Source of the DNA: Labia minor
Lineage: Eukaryota; Arthropoda; Insecta; Dermaptera; Spongiphoridae
Assembly (NCBI GenBank): GCA_963082975.1
Contig: OY720344.1
Location: forward strand, 5,009,580 to 5,073,579
DNA length: 64,000 bases
Direction of reading: 5' to 3'
Positions 11,878-22,976 of this stretch are shown here, in pieces. Made by a program: the position numbers and the translations under genes. The notes under the pieces were generated by a model. The model saw only the letters and a program-made list of their open reading frames with translations, searched no databases and had not been told where the DNA came from. Numbering within the stretch: position 1 is the stretch's first letter; every line of letters begins with the position of its first letter.

Positions 11878-12280
11878 CATTGGCTGAAAAGTCCCGGGAT
11901 TTTTCAATAGGTGGCGCCACTAGAAAATGATCATGACTCATTTCGAGAGGCTCATCTGTCACTAGTTTATATATGAAGTATCATGACATTTCGTCCATTC
12001 GTTTACAAGCTACAGTCGTTTGAGTGACGCTACTTTCGCCTTCATAAGAAAAATGGAAAAACAGGAATATCGCGTCTCGATTAAAAATTATTTTTTAATG
12101 GGAAAAACTTGAAGGTATGTGTGTATGTGGGCATTTCGTACTACAGAAGGGGCATCGAAATGTTGGAAGATCGATATACCAAGTGTATCGCCCTCGAAGG
12201 CAACTATATTGAGGAATAAATAGAATTTTACCCAAAAAAAGTTTATATTCATTAAAAATCCCGGGACTTTTCAGCCCATG
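11878..12280 (+). mobile_element. Internally deleted mariner with both protein ends
   Basis: Inverted ends GGCTGAAAAGTCCCGGGATT lie just inside TA (11876-11877 and 12281-12282). From the ATG at 12053 the frame reads MEKQEYRVSIKNYFLMGKT and stops. Further on, ending at the TAA at 12216-12218, the frame reads YRRGIEMLEDRYTKC, then IALEGNYIEE. These are the first and last segments of a mariner transposase, so the whole middle including the catalytic triad was deleted. A different mariner lineage from those at 6615, 17209 and 62335, judged by its ends. Confidence 0.9.
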
Positions 12281-12282
12281 TA

Positions 12283-12817
12283 GTATATATATTAATTATA
12301 ATATGGAACTTACGAGAGTTATTCTCATTAAAATAATTAAAATGTTTAATTACTTTAATTACTTTATTGATCATTAAAAGGAAAATTAAAAATTCAAAAA
12401 GAAAATGGCCGGAAAAATATCCTAAATATAGACATGTTACAGGTCGCTACAATGTTAGGGCGAATCAATTAAAAATTATGGCGATAAAAAACTTTTAATT
12501 TTACTAGAAATATTTTTATAATATTAATAGAATATACAAACAAATCAAAAATCAAAAAATTTTGTTAGTAATAAAAGAAAAAATATTAAATATTATAATA
12601 TATAATCAAATTGGAAAAAAAAGGAGTTAACTCGAATTTACTTCTGCCATATAATGAATTTTTTTATACGCACTTTATAATTAATTTTTAGAAAAATATT
12701 TAATGTTTACTTTATAATCCTTATAGAAATTATTAAAAAATTTTATAGAGTTTATGATAAATATAACAAAAAACAAAAATTTAAAGAAATTTAAATATAT
12801 AACAGAAATAAATGATT
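12283..12817. other. AT-rich spacer
   Basis: No frame or repeat family recognised, apart from the AAAAATTTTGTTAGTAATAA segment at 12557 shared with 5280. Confidence 0.6.
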
Positions 12818-12825
12818 GTATATAC

Positions 12826-13719
12826 CAGTGTTTCTCAACCTTTTAGTATTCACGGCCCAATTTTCAATCATAATTTTCTTCGCCCCCCCCCCCCTCCTCC
12901 ATCGGAAATGTTTCAGAGCATCGTAAAATTTTTTAGAACCAAAAATTGAAAAAAATTGAAAAATAATCGAAAATGTTCAAAAGTTTGCCCAAAAAATCAT
13001 CTTACCTTTTTTTTTTAGAACCATATTGAAATAAGTTGACATGTCACCAGGACCGAACCGACCGACGGTTTGAAGTAAATTAATTTCCAGCTACAGAAAC
13101 AATTTCAAATAATTTTAATATATCTATTAATGTAATAAAAAACAGATATGGATACATAAATAATAAATATAAACATTTTTAATTTTATTTTATTTATAAT
13201 ATATATGCAAGACCAGGCTGTGATGGCTGGATGACGTCATATAATTTCAAATCAAGAAAAAACTAATAAATATGATTTTCCCGAGGATAAAACCAATACA
13301 AAGTGTATGATTCGTGGTGATATATAAGAAAATCTCCTCATGTGAAATTTGGTGTGAAAATAACCCTTCCCTTCCTATCATCGATCGCTAATACTAACAC
13401 TTCCGGTTTCCTGATTTGCACTAAAAGTTGATCAATTCTTCATACTGATGCATTAAGTAAATATGCCAAATTTCATCAAAATCCGTTGAGCCGTTCAGGC
13501 TGTACACATCTATACGGACAGACGGACGGACGGACAGACATGAGGCTAAAAATACTTTTTTCTGTTAAGAAAATGCATGATACGTGGAGATATGTAAAAA
13601 TCTCCACATGTGAAATTTGGTGTGAAAACAATACCTACCTCCCTTACTATCGTCGGTCGGTAAAAAAGTCGGGAATTTTCTCTTGGATATGCTCGCGCAC
13701 CACAGATTGGGAATCACTG
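12826..13719. mobile_element. hAT MITE interrupted by a GTCY element
   Basis: Begins CAGTGTTTCTCAACCTTTTA and ends GGGAATCACTG, flanked by a perfect 8-bp duplication GTATATAC (12818-12825, 13720-13727). The outer parts match the uninterrupted relative at 32546-32831 (CGGCCCAATTTTCAATCAT, GGAAATGTTTCAGAGCATCG, TCTCTTGGATATGCTCGCGC). The middle, about 13033-13660, is a different repeat that inserted into it. Confidence 0.9.
13033..13660 (+). mobile_element. GTCY-core element, family 1, copy nested in a hAT MITE
   Basis: Runs from TAAGTTGACATGTCACC to TCGTCGGTCGGTAAA. Near its ends lie ACCGACCGACG and the inverted CGTCGGTCGGT. The core holds a GACGGACGGACGGACAGAC microsatellite preceded by a conserved CCGTTGAGCCGTTCAGGCTG block. 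A unit of about 79 bp containing GTGAAATTTGGTGTGAAAA occurs twice (13312-13390, 13583-13661). No protein is encoded. The layout resembles the mini-me/DINE-1 class known in insects; this assignment is an inference. Confidence 0.75.
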
Positions 13720-13727
13720 GTATATAC

Positions 13728-15109
13728 TATACGATAATACGATATAAAAGAAATAATTAATTTTATTAATAATAACTAAAAAATTATTTGCATTAAAAAA
13801 AAACAATAAATAAAATAAATAAGAAATATTGGAATTAATATAATCAAATTAACATTTGAATCAATGAATAATCAAACGGGGAGATAGATAATTAAAAATT
13901 ATTTAATTTTTTTATTCTTATTAATGTTGAAATTGATAGAAAAAAAATAATGTAATGTAACCTGAGCAACTTGGGGTTGTTTTATTTTTTAGAAAATTAA
14001 AATAATAAATAAATAAATAGGCTGAATGAAATGTAATTCAATGAATTGGTTAGTTATGTGGGAAAGGGAAGTTTGTTTTGGATGTATTTAGTAAAATGGA
14101 GAGTGAATGAGAGAGAGACGAGCGGAAAAAAAACAAACAGGAAAAATTACAATAAATCAATAGAATATAATCTCCATTAGATTTGTAAATTCAATTTGAA
14201 ATCCAATATAATACACAAGTCGTCTATTTTCATTTTTGTCTCATTTCTCCCCTCCATTCCACCCTTTTATCCCTCTTCTCTTTTCTCACCCTTTGACCCT
14301 TTACGATTGCAATTTCAAACCACCATTCCCTTCATCACTTTTCATTCCTCCCATGTGGTTGGTATGCCTAGTGCCTTCCTCCTCTCTTCTTTTTTCCTCC
14401 CCCCCTCTTCCACTTCCTCTCTCATGTCCTCTGATAGCAACTAATCCTATTATTCTAGGCTTTTAATTTCAAATCAATCCACATACACACACACACACAC
14501 ACACACACAGATACATAAACACTCATATAATCCAATTTTCAAAGCTAAATGGATTTATTTCATTTTTGATTTTTATTAGTTATTTATTTATTTATTTTTT
14601 TTTGTTAATATTATTTTTAAAAAAAATAAATTGATTAATTAATTAGTTTTAATTATTAAAGTTTTTATTTATTTGTTTTTTTTTTAAATTACTTTTTAAT
14701 TAAATAATTTAAGTATATTTATTAAAAATTAATTAATTCAAAAAATTTATTTTATCATTAAGAATTGTTTGATCGAAGAATATTTTAAAGGAGAATTAAA
14801 GGAAGTAACTTCTCTTTTTCAATTAACACCAATCTATAATAATCTTGAGGGTTAATTTAATTACATATAAATTTTATATGCTAATTAGTTGGATGCTTAT
14901 ATGGAATTTCTAATAAGATTGAATCGATAGGTACACTTAACTTGTTTAATAATCTCATATCTTATTCTACATCTCTACCATATATATATATATATATATA
15001 TTGTCGGATAAATATATATGTTCCGTCTTTCACACTTTCTGCTTGAGAATTTAAATATTTCTATCTCTGTGACTATTCAGCAATCAAAAGTTGTTGTGAC
15101 TACAGAAAC
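13728..15109. other. Intergenic DNA, microsatellites only
   Basis: A CT-rich stretch (14240-14450) yields two proline/serine-rich chance frames. CA repeats lie at 14481-14509 and AT repeats at 14982-15001. No gene recognised. Confidence 0.65.
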
Positions 15110-15250
15110 CACATTCCTCCAAATCTCTTCTATCTCACGCAAATCCTTACCTTCCTTGTCTACCCACTGGGCGTTTCCCAATTGGTCTCATAAATTACTT
15201 GCCAGTATTTTCTTTCCTTTCCCATTCTGGCCACCCTTCTCGCTAATTCA
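15110..15250 (-). pseudogene. LINE C-terminal fragment
   Basis: The minus strand gives ARRVARMGKERKYWQVIYET, then NWETPSG, then in another frame VDKEGKDLREIEEIW. These fit the GHVARMGE...GKPEGKRPLGRPRxRWxDxxxxDLxEI end of arthropod LINE ORF2 proteins. It is too short to assign to the same family as 2862. Confidence 0.62.
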
Positions 15251-15436
15251 TGTTTTTAGATACCAAAATCAAAGAAGCGATAAAATAATTTCATTTTTTC
15301 AAAAACATTATATGATATCTTATCTTATTATACTTGCAAAAATTGTATATATATATATATATGTATTTGTATATTTTTAAGATATTAAAAAGCTCTAAGG
15401 ATTTTTTTGAAATTCAGATAATATTTATAAAGAAAA

Positions 15437-16172
15437 ATCGATCTGTATTGGTTTTAACCTCGAGAAAAATCAACTTTATTAATATTTTTTTAATTTAAAA
15501 TAGTAAATTTAAATGGCGTCATCAACTACGTCATCCATATTGAAATTTTTCTCCCGCCCTTCTTTCTTAATTAATATTATATTAATAATATCTCGCCGGA
15601 GATAGTATTGCAATTACGAAGATTTTGATGTTTTTATACGTTTTGAAGGTTCCTGAATCATCTTCACTAAGGTTGAGAAAAAGTCTCTCTGTGTGTGTAT
15701 ATGTGTATGTATGTAGACAAAATTACGCAAAAACGGTTTAAACTAGAATCATGAAATTTGGTATACGGGAATTATTCAAAATTCGTAGTTTTCTATCCAC
15801 TTTTGAGAAATGTAGCTCATCCGGAAGAGAGTCATTACCTCTACAACGTTTTGATTTTTTTCCCTCTGAACAGGACGTACAAATAAAGATATATGTTTGA
15901 TAGTTTTTTAATAAAATTGTATAAAACTGCTATATATAGAATTTCAGCTTGATTGAATCTCTGAAAGTTCCGGAATTAATTTTTTAACACTGCAAATCAC
16001 GCGCCAACACGTGACGTGGTGCCATCAACAAAGACCCAAACATGCGCTGATTTAATAAATATTATTTATTAATTTTAATTTATAATTTAATTAATTTAAT
16101 TTAATTTAAATTAATATATGTTATTTAATTCAATTCAAATTTGCGAGATAGTCGAGTGGAGACACTCCAGCT
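15437..16172 (+). mobile_element. Hairpin-ended repeat, family 2, copy A
   Basis: The core 15591-16172 runs from CGCCGGAGATAGTATTGC to a terminal hairpin GAGTG-GAGA-CACTC at 16154-16167. Inside: CTTCACTAAGGTTGAGAAAA, a GTGTGTATATGTGTATGT tract, ACGCAAAAACGGTTTAAAC, a CATCCGGAAGAGAGTCATTA block and CACGTGACGTGGTGCC. The preceding 150 bp (GGTTTTAACCTCGAGAAAAA) resemble the inner part of family 1. There is no coding capacity. A non-autonomous element with a 3' hairpin is suggested; a Helitron relationship is an inference, since no clear CTRR end is visible. Confidence 0.7.
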
Positions 16173-16175
16173 TAT

Positions 16176-17206
16176 TTTTATTAAAAAAATAGAAATGTTA
16201 TTATTCGTGGCTTTATCCATTATATAAACCTGACTATGGGGATTGAAAGATGGGTGGTGTATCACCTAGAGAAAAGAAAAGAGATGACTATACATATATC
16301 TAGTAAAAAGTAGCTTTTAAGCTACTATAAAACATTCCACCGACATTTTTATTCCCATTTAAACAACCACCCTATTCATCTATCAATAAATTATTATCAT
16401 ATCTCTCTTTTATTATACTTACAAAAAAAAAAAAAAAAACTTCCTAGTATATATATCCCACACACCTACTTTTTTTCTCCTTTTTCTCTCATTCTCTTTC
16501 TCTTTTTCTCTCTTTAATTTTTATTCTCACCGATATTTAAATTCTCTCTCCCTTCCCTTCCTCACCCCCCCACCCCACTATATCATACCTTCATCCATTA
16601 TTCATAAATAATATAATAACCACGTGTGTGATTCGATAGGAGAAATTCTTAGAATAATTTGTAATGAATTAATTGAAAGTTGAGAGAAATTTTTTTTAAG
16701 TGTTTATGGAGGAGAGAGGAGGGGGAAAAAGAAATTAGAGTAGTGGAAGTTATCCAAAATGAAGATGATATGTGGGTGGTTATTAAAATTCGATGAAGCA
16801 ACGAACCTTTTGTGAATGGTTGAGGAGTGTGTTTTTGGGGTAGAGTAGAGGGACAAGTGAACGTGAATGTGTGTCGGTAATGTGAATGAAGGGGGAGGGG
16901 GAGGGGGAGGGGGAATAAAGGCCCTCCGCGCTGACAGCGACAACGACGACGACTACGCCCTGGCCGCATTGCGGATATCGAAATATAGAGAAAAGAAAAT
17001 TCGATTAGTCCAATAATAAATTTGGAATCATTGAATCGGGGATAAATTTATTATTTGTATTTTCCCATTTCTCTCTCCTCTGTCGTGAGAGTTACTCTCG
17101 CACTCTCATGCGACTCTCCCGGATGGATTGATACATTCATTCATTCATCATATTCATAAAAAAAAATTATAATATATTAATAATTTTAATTTTATTATTA
17201 AATATG
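16176..17206. other. Intergenic DNA, purine and pyrimidine tracts
   Basis: A CT-rich tract (16440-16575), GGGGGAGG repeats (16889-16915) and a less AT-rich block at 16915-16985 with GACAGCGACAACGACGACGA. The two overlapping frames there are low-complexity and not credible genes. AAGCAGTGCTTT-like palindromes are absent. Confidence 0.55.
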
Positions 17207-17208
17207 TA

Positions 17209-17657
17209 CGAGGGTGGGGTGAAAAGTTTCCGGCCTCACCAAGAAAAACGATGTTTTTCATTTTTTTTTTTGCTTTATTTTTCAACATAATCTCCATCAA
17301 CACTGATAGATTTCTCATAACGGTGTTCAAATTTTGTTAATTAATTTAATTAATTAATTAAATTTGATTTAATTTAATTTAAGTCTCATCAACAGTTACG
17401 AATCGACGCAAAAATTCATTTGGATTACGCCTACAGCGCCAAATTGTCGGTAGAGATGGTTTTTCGAAGCAGTTTTTGGTCTAACGTTAGCAAACGCGGC
17501 ACCCACGTTGCACACAGCTTCCAATATTCAAAGGGTTGAGCAAAAATCAGCTAACATCGTACAGGTTTCAGCTATCTTGAATTTTGAAAAGTAAAGCAAA
17601 AAAAAAATTTAAAAACATCGTTTTACTTGATCAGGTCGGACTTTTCGCCCACCCTCG
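17209..17657 (-). mobile_element. Degenerate deleted mariner, third lineage
   Basis: Ends CGAGGGTGGGGTGAAAAGT and the inverted CGAGGGTGGGCGAAAAGTC lie between TA dinucleotides (17207-17208, 17658-17659). The minus strand encodes KLCATWVPRLLTLDQKLLR, then after a frame shift RRNPNEFLRRFVTVDET, which is the linker (WVP) and the first catalytic aspartate region (VTVDET) of mariner transposases. The remaining catalytic residues are missing. An AT-rich stretch at 17338-17380 interrupts the homology. Confidence 0.85.
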
Positions 17658-17659
17658 TA

Positions 17660-18908
17660 TTATTCAATTAATTTAAAGAAATTGAAAAATATATTTATAT
17701 TATTTAATTATCGCGATAATACATATTTTAACTACGTTAGACATAGACTACTGATGATAAAGGGTCACTCATTTAATTATTTGTTTTAATTAAAAATAAA
17801 TTTTATTTATTTCTAGGGCATATTCGTAACGATTTGTTTTTTGTTTTTATTTTTTTTTTGTATTTATTTTTCTTTTTCTTTTGCATTGGGGGAGAAATCA
17901 TTAGTGATGTGGTGTTGATTGATGAAAAAAAAACAACAAAAAAAAACTTAGACAAAGAAAAGAATGGAAACGAATCAAGTTAAATTGTTGAGGCGGAATG
18001 TAAGTATAATAAGAAGTATATAAGTAGTATACTATGGTATTGTGTATTAAATGGCTATATTTATGACATTTATACGAAAGAGAATGATAAAAACTTTAAA
18101 TAACGAAAAAATAAATAAATAAAGTAATCAATAAAATAATTTAATTAAGCATAAACGAATTAATTTAATGAGCAAAATTATTCATATTTATGTATTATTT
18201 ATTTAATAAATTTATATTCTATTTTTATTTATTTAATTTTTAATTCAATTATATGCTAATTATATATTTATTTATTTATTTTTATTTTTTGTTAATAGTT
18301 TTATTTTTATTTAATTATAATTATATATAAATATAATTTATTTTTCTTGATCTTTCTACTCACAATCATCATTCCCATCAATTCAAACTCGATTCAATGA
18401 CATTTTTTTTTTTTTTTTTCATTCTCCCTCATCCCTTTTGCTCCACGTCCAATTCCCATGCAAATGTATGAGATGTGCGATTACTATTTGTAGTCTTTAG
18501 GGAAATTAAAATGTCAATAAGGGGAATGGTTTGGTAGGGTGAGAAAGAGAATGATGCAGCCGTTTGATTGATTGGCTGCTTATATAATTAGTTACGAGGT
18601 TAATTCATTCTATTTAGTGAATATAATAAAGTTAAGTAATAAATTTGCATTGATAAAATAAAATCAAATAAAATGTTTAAGAATAGACAGACAAAATGAA
18701 GAAACTTGAATTTTATTTATTTCTATTTATTTAATTCCATTAAAATGAATAATTTATTTGATTTTAATGGAATTTTTTACTTTTTAATCATGATTCATTT
18801 CATTTCTTAATCGTAGTACTTTTATATTCTTTATTTTTCAATATATTTTGTTTGTTTGTTTTTATTATTCTTTTTAATTTAAATAATTAATAATAAACAA
18901 AACAAAAC
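17660..18908. other. AT-rich DNA, no gene
   Basis: Long A and T runs only. The 18440-18560 part (ATGCAAATGTATGAG, GATGCAGCCG) is unique but carries no frame. Confidence 0.6.
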
Positions 18909-19183
18909 AAAAACCTCCGACTTTGTACGTCCTACGCAAGGACAACGCCTATCAAGCCGGTTATATCATTGAGGTGTCCTATGATCAGTAGAACGGGTCC
19001 TCTTAACCTTTACCTTGATTATCTTGATCGGAGGCGCTATCAAATAGCTTTTCCCCAATGTTGTTCCCATGCCTCCGTCCCCATAGACCCCAGCTAAGGA
19101 AATTCCCTTGCTAGGCCCAGGACTTGAACCCGGGACCATGTGAATGTGAGGCAGGTTCGCTACCCACACACCCAATGGCGCCT
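18909..19183 (-). mobile_element. SINE family A, inverted copy
   Basis: Full-length match in reverse to the copy at 40178: ACCTCCGACTTTGTACGTCC, CCTACGCAAGGACAACGCC, GACTTGAACCCGGGACCATG (inverted B box GGTTCAAGTCC) and a closing GGCGCC. Small internal differences (CATGCCTCCGTCCCC in place of GGAGGCTGGGTTGACTCC). Confidence 0.88.
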
Positions 19184-19862
19184 TCTAAAAATAAACAACA
19201 AAGTAAATAAAATAATTTTTAAAATAACAATAAAAGAAAGAAAGAAATAATCTAGAAAAGTTTATTAATGACAATTATAATTAAATTTATCTAATAAATA
19301 TTTTATCTATAAATTAAGATAATATTTGATACGCTTCTATCATTAATCAATTTTTATTATCTATTTTTTTATACAATTTTATTTAAAAAAAAATAACAAA
19401 AAACTTAGAGTTGATCGAGAAATCAAATAAAAAAAATATAAAAACAAACTCAAGTCACTTTAAACTTGGCTATATACGAAAAATTTATTTATATATACAT
19501 TTTCGATAGATACATTAGGCAGTTAAGCAAAATAAATACGAAGAAAGACGCCAACGAAAACGATTGAAGGCAATAAATTACTTTACTAGAAAAAAAAATA
19601 AATAAATATAAAACCCGGAATGGAAACAATAACAAAAATAAAATTGAATTAACAAATCATTGAAATAAGCCAGCCCAGCTAACCCACCCACGCATCTCAC
19701 ACTCTCATCCATTCATTCTACTATACCAAGAACAACAACCAATCCAATAAAAAAACAAAAACACAAAAAAATAAAATTGAGCACCAAAAGAAAACGTAAA
19801 AATAACAAATCTTGTTTAACAACCCTTATATTTGTTAAGTTGATGCTTAATTATCCGCCATT
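19184..19862. other. AT-rich DNA, no gene
   Basis: Nothing recognised; short CCAGCCCAGCTAACCC stretch at 19670. Confidence 0.6.
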
Positions 19863-20290
19863 GTAGCGTTTTATTTATTATTTTTGTATGAAAATAATCT
19901 TTTTTATTGTTTTAGAAAAATCTATGTCGAAAAAATCGAAAACCATATTTATATTCGCCATTTTATTCTGCTCTACCATTTGGAGAGAGAAAAAATGATG
20001 GATGCAAACGCAAACTTAACCTCACTTTTGAATGGATGATTGCGCTTCTCTCTCACCACAAACAACATCACAAAGCCTACACTGACTTTTGTTGATTGTT
20101 CCTTTGTCAAAAAGTACTTTAGATTGCAAAATCACTGTACTACTGCTTTCATCCATCTTTTTTTTCTCCAAATGGTAGATCATAATAAAAAATGGCGAAT
20201 ATAAATATAGTTTTCGATTTTTTCAACACACATTTTTCTAAAACAATAAAAAGATCATTTTCATACAAAAATAATAAACAAAACGACATA
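19863..20290. mobile_element. Foldback MITE family F2
   Basis: Two arms of about 125 bp: TTTATTATTTTTGTATGAAA and GTTTTAGAAAAATC on the left repeat inverted on the right (TTTCATACAAAAATAATAAA), as do the CGAAAACCATATTTATATTC and CTACCATTTGGAGAG blocks. About 170 bp of unique interior lies between them, without coding capacity. The outer target duplication is unclear. Confidence 0.82.
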
Positions 20291-21203
20291 TAATTATAAT
20301 ATAATAATCCTACTTTACATACTATAATATATATTATATTTGAAAAAAATTTTCATTTAAAAAAAAAAAATATAAAAAAAATTTTTATAAATATTTTTTA
20401 AAATTTAAAACTTACATTTTTTTTTTTATTTTAATTAAATAAAAGTAAGTTTTATTATTATAATTATAATTAATTTATATTAAAAGTTTAAAAAGAAGAA
20501 ACAAACACTCGAATGTATCATAAAAATAAATATGAAAAAATGTCATATTATTTTTATAATAATACTGTCAGTCATTATTATTAATTATTGTATTAGTATT
20601 TGCAATTTGTATGACACTGTCATCTTCTCTCCTGAATCAATATTTCTTTTTTTTTTTTTTTTTTGATCCTAAATACGCGTGTCAATCAAATATAACCGTT
20701 CATTTTGTATAAACAAAATTTATTTTACAGGATATACACCGAGAATCTTTAGATAATTTATCTCAGCGTTGTGAATTTTATTTCATTGTATTCTTGTAAA
20801 ATGAATTTGGACTTGTATTTATCGCGTGCTGTTGCAAGAATATCGAAGATGTGCTTGATTCGTAACACGTTGAAAAACTTGTTTATATTTGTTGAATCCA
20901 ATCTTTACTCTAAAGTTTAGAGCGTAAACCATAAATCCGACTCTGGGTATACATCGTCAATTAGTGAAATAAATTTCGATCAGTTCAGAAGATACTTATC
21001 GTATGGGCTACTAAATTAAGCACGGGAAATGCTTGCTGATGTGGTATCTTTATTTAAAGACTATAAGTGTCCAATCAAACACATTTACATTTTTCAATGC
21101 TCATTCACTAACACTCTTGCCTCGTTTATATATCATTGATAATTATAATGATTTTTAATAAATAAAAAGCATTATACAAGCATTGTACTTATAAATATAT
21201 ATA
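20291..21203. other. AT-rich then unique DNA, unassigned
   Basis: 20290-20650 is very AT-rich. 20660-21130 is more complex (GTTGCAAGAATATCGAAGAT, GCACGGGAAATGCTTGCTGA) and may be an old repeat. No frame of use. Confidence 0.5.
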
Positions 21204-21750
21204 CAGTGAATTTATCTCGATGTAAGCAACCCATGATATTAGCAATTCGCGTTATAAGCACCACTTGATATATGCAATTTAGGAAGTATTTGTTCTATAA
21301 AAGCAACTGTCATAATTGTCCATTCTAACCTCACTTCTTTTAAGTGCACCCTAAAAAAATAGTTTAAATATAATAATAATATAATAGTTAATAGTTTAAG
21401 TATTTATTCAATAAATAAGGCGTTAATTGAAAAATTTAATTTAATTTAAGTAATTGTTTTATTTTATGTAATTTCTTTCTCCAAGTTATAATTAATAAAA
21501 GTTTATTTATTACTGAATTCAGAACACAACTCGTTCTTTAATTGTAAACTTCTAATTATTGCTTTGATTTTTCTATATTTTCAATAATTCAATTGTAATT
21601 TCTTTTTTTTTAACTTAATAATTGAGAATCTACAAGGTAAATATAAATTTAGTCTATATATACGATATAAGCAACTTTTTTCATAAAAGCAACTTTTTGG
21701 AATAAATGATTTCAGAAGTGTTGCTTATATCGAGAATTAGGTGTCTATAA
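21204..21750. mobile_element. pogo/Tigger-like MITE
   Basis: Left end ACAGTGAATTTATCTCGATG then TAAGCAAC, next to TA; right end GTTGCTTATATCGAGAATTA. CTCGATATAAGCAAC-type ends are typical of pogo/Tigger elements. The interior repeats short AAGCAACT motifs (21300, 21670, 21690) and is otherwise AT-rich, with no transposase. Confidence 0.6.
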
Positions 21751-22924
21751 ATTTTATTATTTTTTTAATTATACATATAAATAAGTATGTATATATTACT
21801 TCATTAATTTATTTTTTTTAAATCTATTTATTATAATTGTTTATTCTGTTGAATACTAACTATTTGCTTTTTTTTAAATGATTTTCTAATAAAAATAACG
21901 TTGCATACATAAACTGTATATTGCAACTTGAATTTTCTTTAATATAACATATTAATTGAATATCTTCTTTTATTTATTTATTTATTTTTATAAAATATAT
22001 CTATATTTAGAATAAAATATACATACAATGAATAAAAAATTTAAACAAACTATGTACACTTTGCAAAGTTGGGGTTGTTTAAAAAATAAAGAACTCGTTG
22101 TTGTTGTTGTTGTACTAGTAGTAGTAGTAGTAGAAGTAGTCGTCGTCGTCGTCGTTAAGACTTCTTTTTCTTTGTTTTAAGATAAAAAAAAAAATAAGCA
22201 TGAAACGAAACAACTCTGAGTGGCTAAATGAAGAGAAATGAAGTGACGAATCAAGTCGTGGTTTGTTTTTTTCGCATTTTATTTTATTTTATTTTATTTT
22301 GGAGCGTATGTGAGAAAAGGAGAAGGTTGAAAAGATTGTGAAGGTTTAAGCTTACTAACTGACACAATTTAAAAGAAGAACGAGAGAGAGAGAGAGAGAG
22401 ATAAAGTTAGTGAATAGATGAATGGATTGATGGAGAGAAGATGAAAATAAATAAAAGATGAGTATCGTTATTAAACCTAGTTAAAAGAATATAAGGGATA
22501 GGATATAAGGGACAAACCTTTGGCCAACGATAGTGCATACTTCGCATAAAGTCATCCAATTAAATGCTTATACGTATCCTTTCAACTTAATAATGTTAAA
22601 TTCTTTCTGTTTTTCTTTTTTAGAAAAATATTCTCATCACCAATACTAACCACACTTTTAACAAACTATAACAAGTTTTAAAACTTATTTCTTCGTCTTT
22701 AAAAAAAAAAAATCTCAAAAGAAAAGAAAAAGAAAACGCAAACAAATGAAAAAGATTTATTAACGTAAAAGACATCTTTTTATTCTTATTATTATACAAA
22801 TCTATTATTATACCTAAATGAACATCATTGATTAAGGGATATTTAATAAATTATTATTATTATTTAATATTAGTACGTTTTGAAAATAGCAATGCTTGGA
22901 ACATTTTTTTTTAATTATTTATAA

Positions 22925-22956
<32 letters not shown>

Positions 22957-22976
22957 TAGATTATTATATAGATTAT
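21751..22976. other. Intergenic DNA with triplet and GA repeats
   Basis: GTT and GTA/GTC triplet runs (22098-22156), a TTTTA pentamer run (22277-22300), a GA run (22382-22401) and an AT run (22925-22951). Confidence 0.65.

Noticed and set aside
15591..16172. Firm assignment of hairpin repeats to Helitrons
   Set aside because: There is a 3' hairpin but no clear CTRR terminus, no 5' TC and no Rep/helicase coding in the window.
16649..16969. Arginine/proline-rich minus-strand frames of 106 and 79 codons
   Set aside because: Overlap each other in different frames across GGGGGA and GACGAC tracts; no motif supports a protein.
18966..19175. Similar small frames (MGVWVAN..., MLPHIHMVPGS...) at 18966, 30791 and 40201
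   Set aside because: All three are the tRNA-like head and body of SINE family A read as protein.
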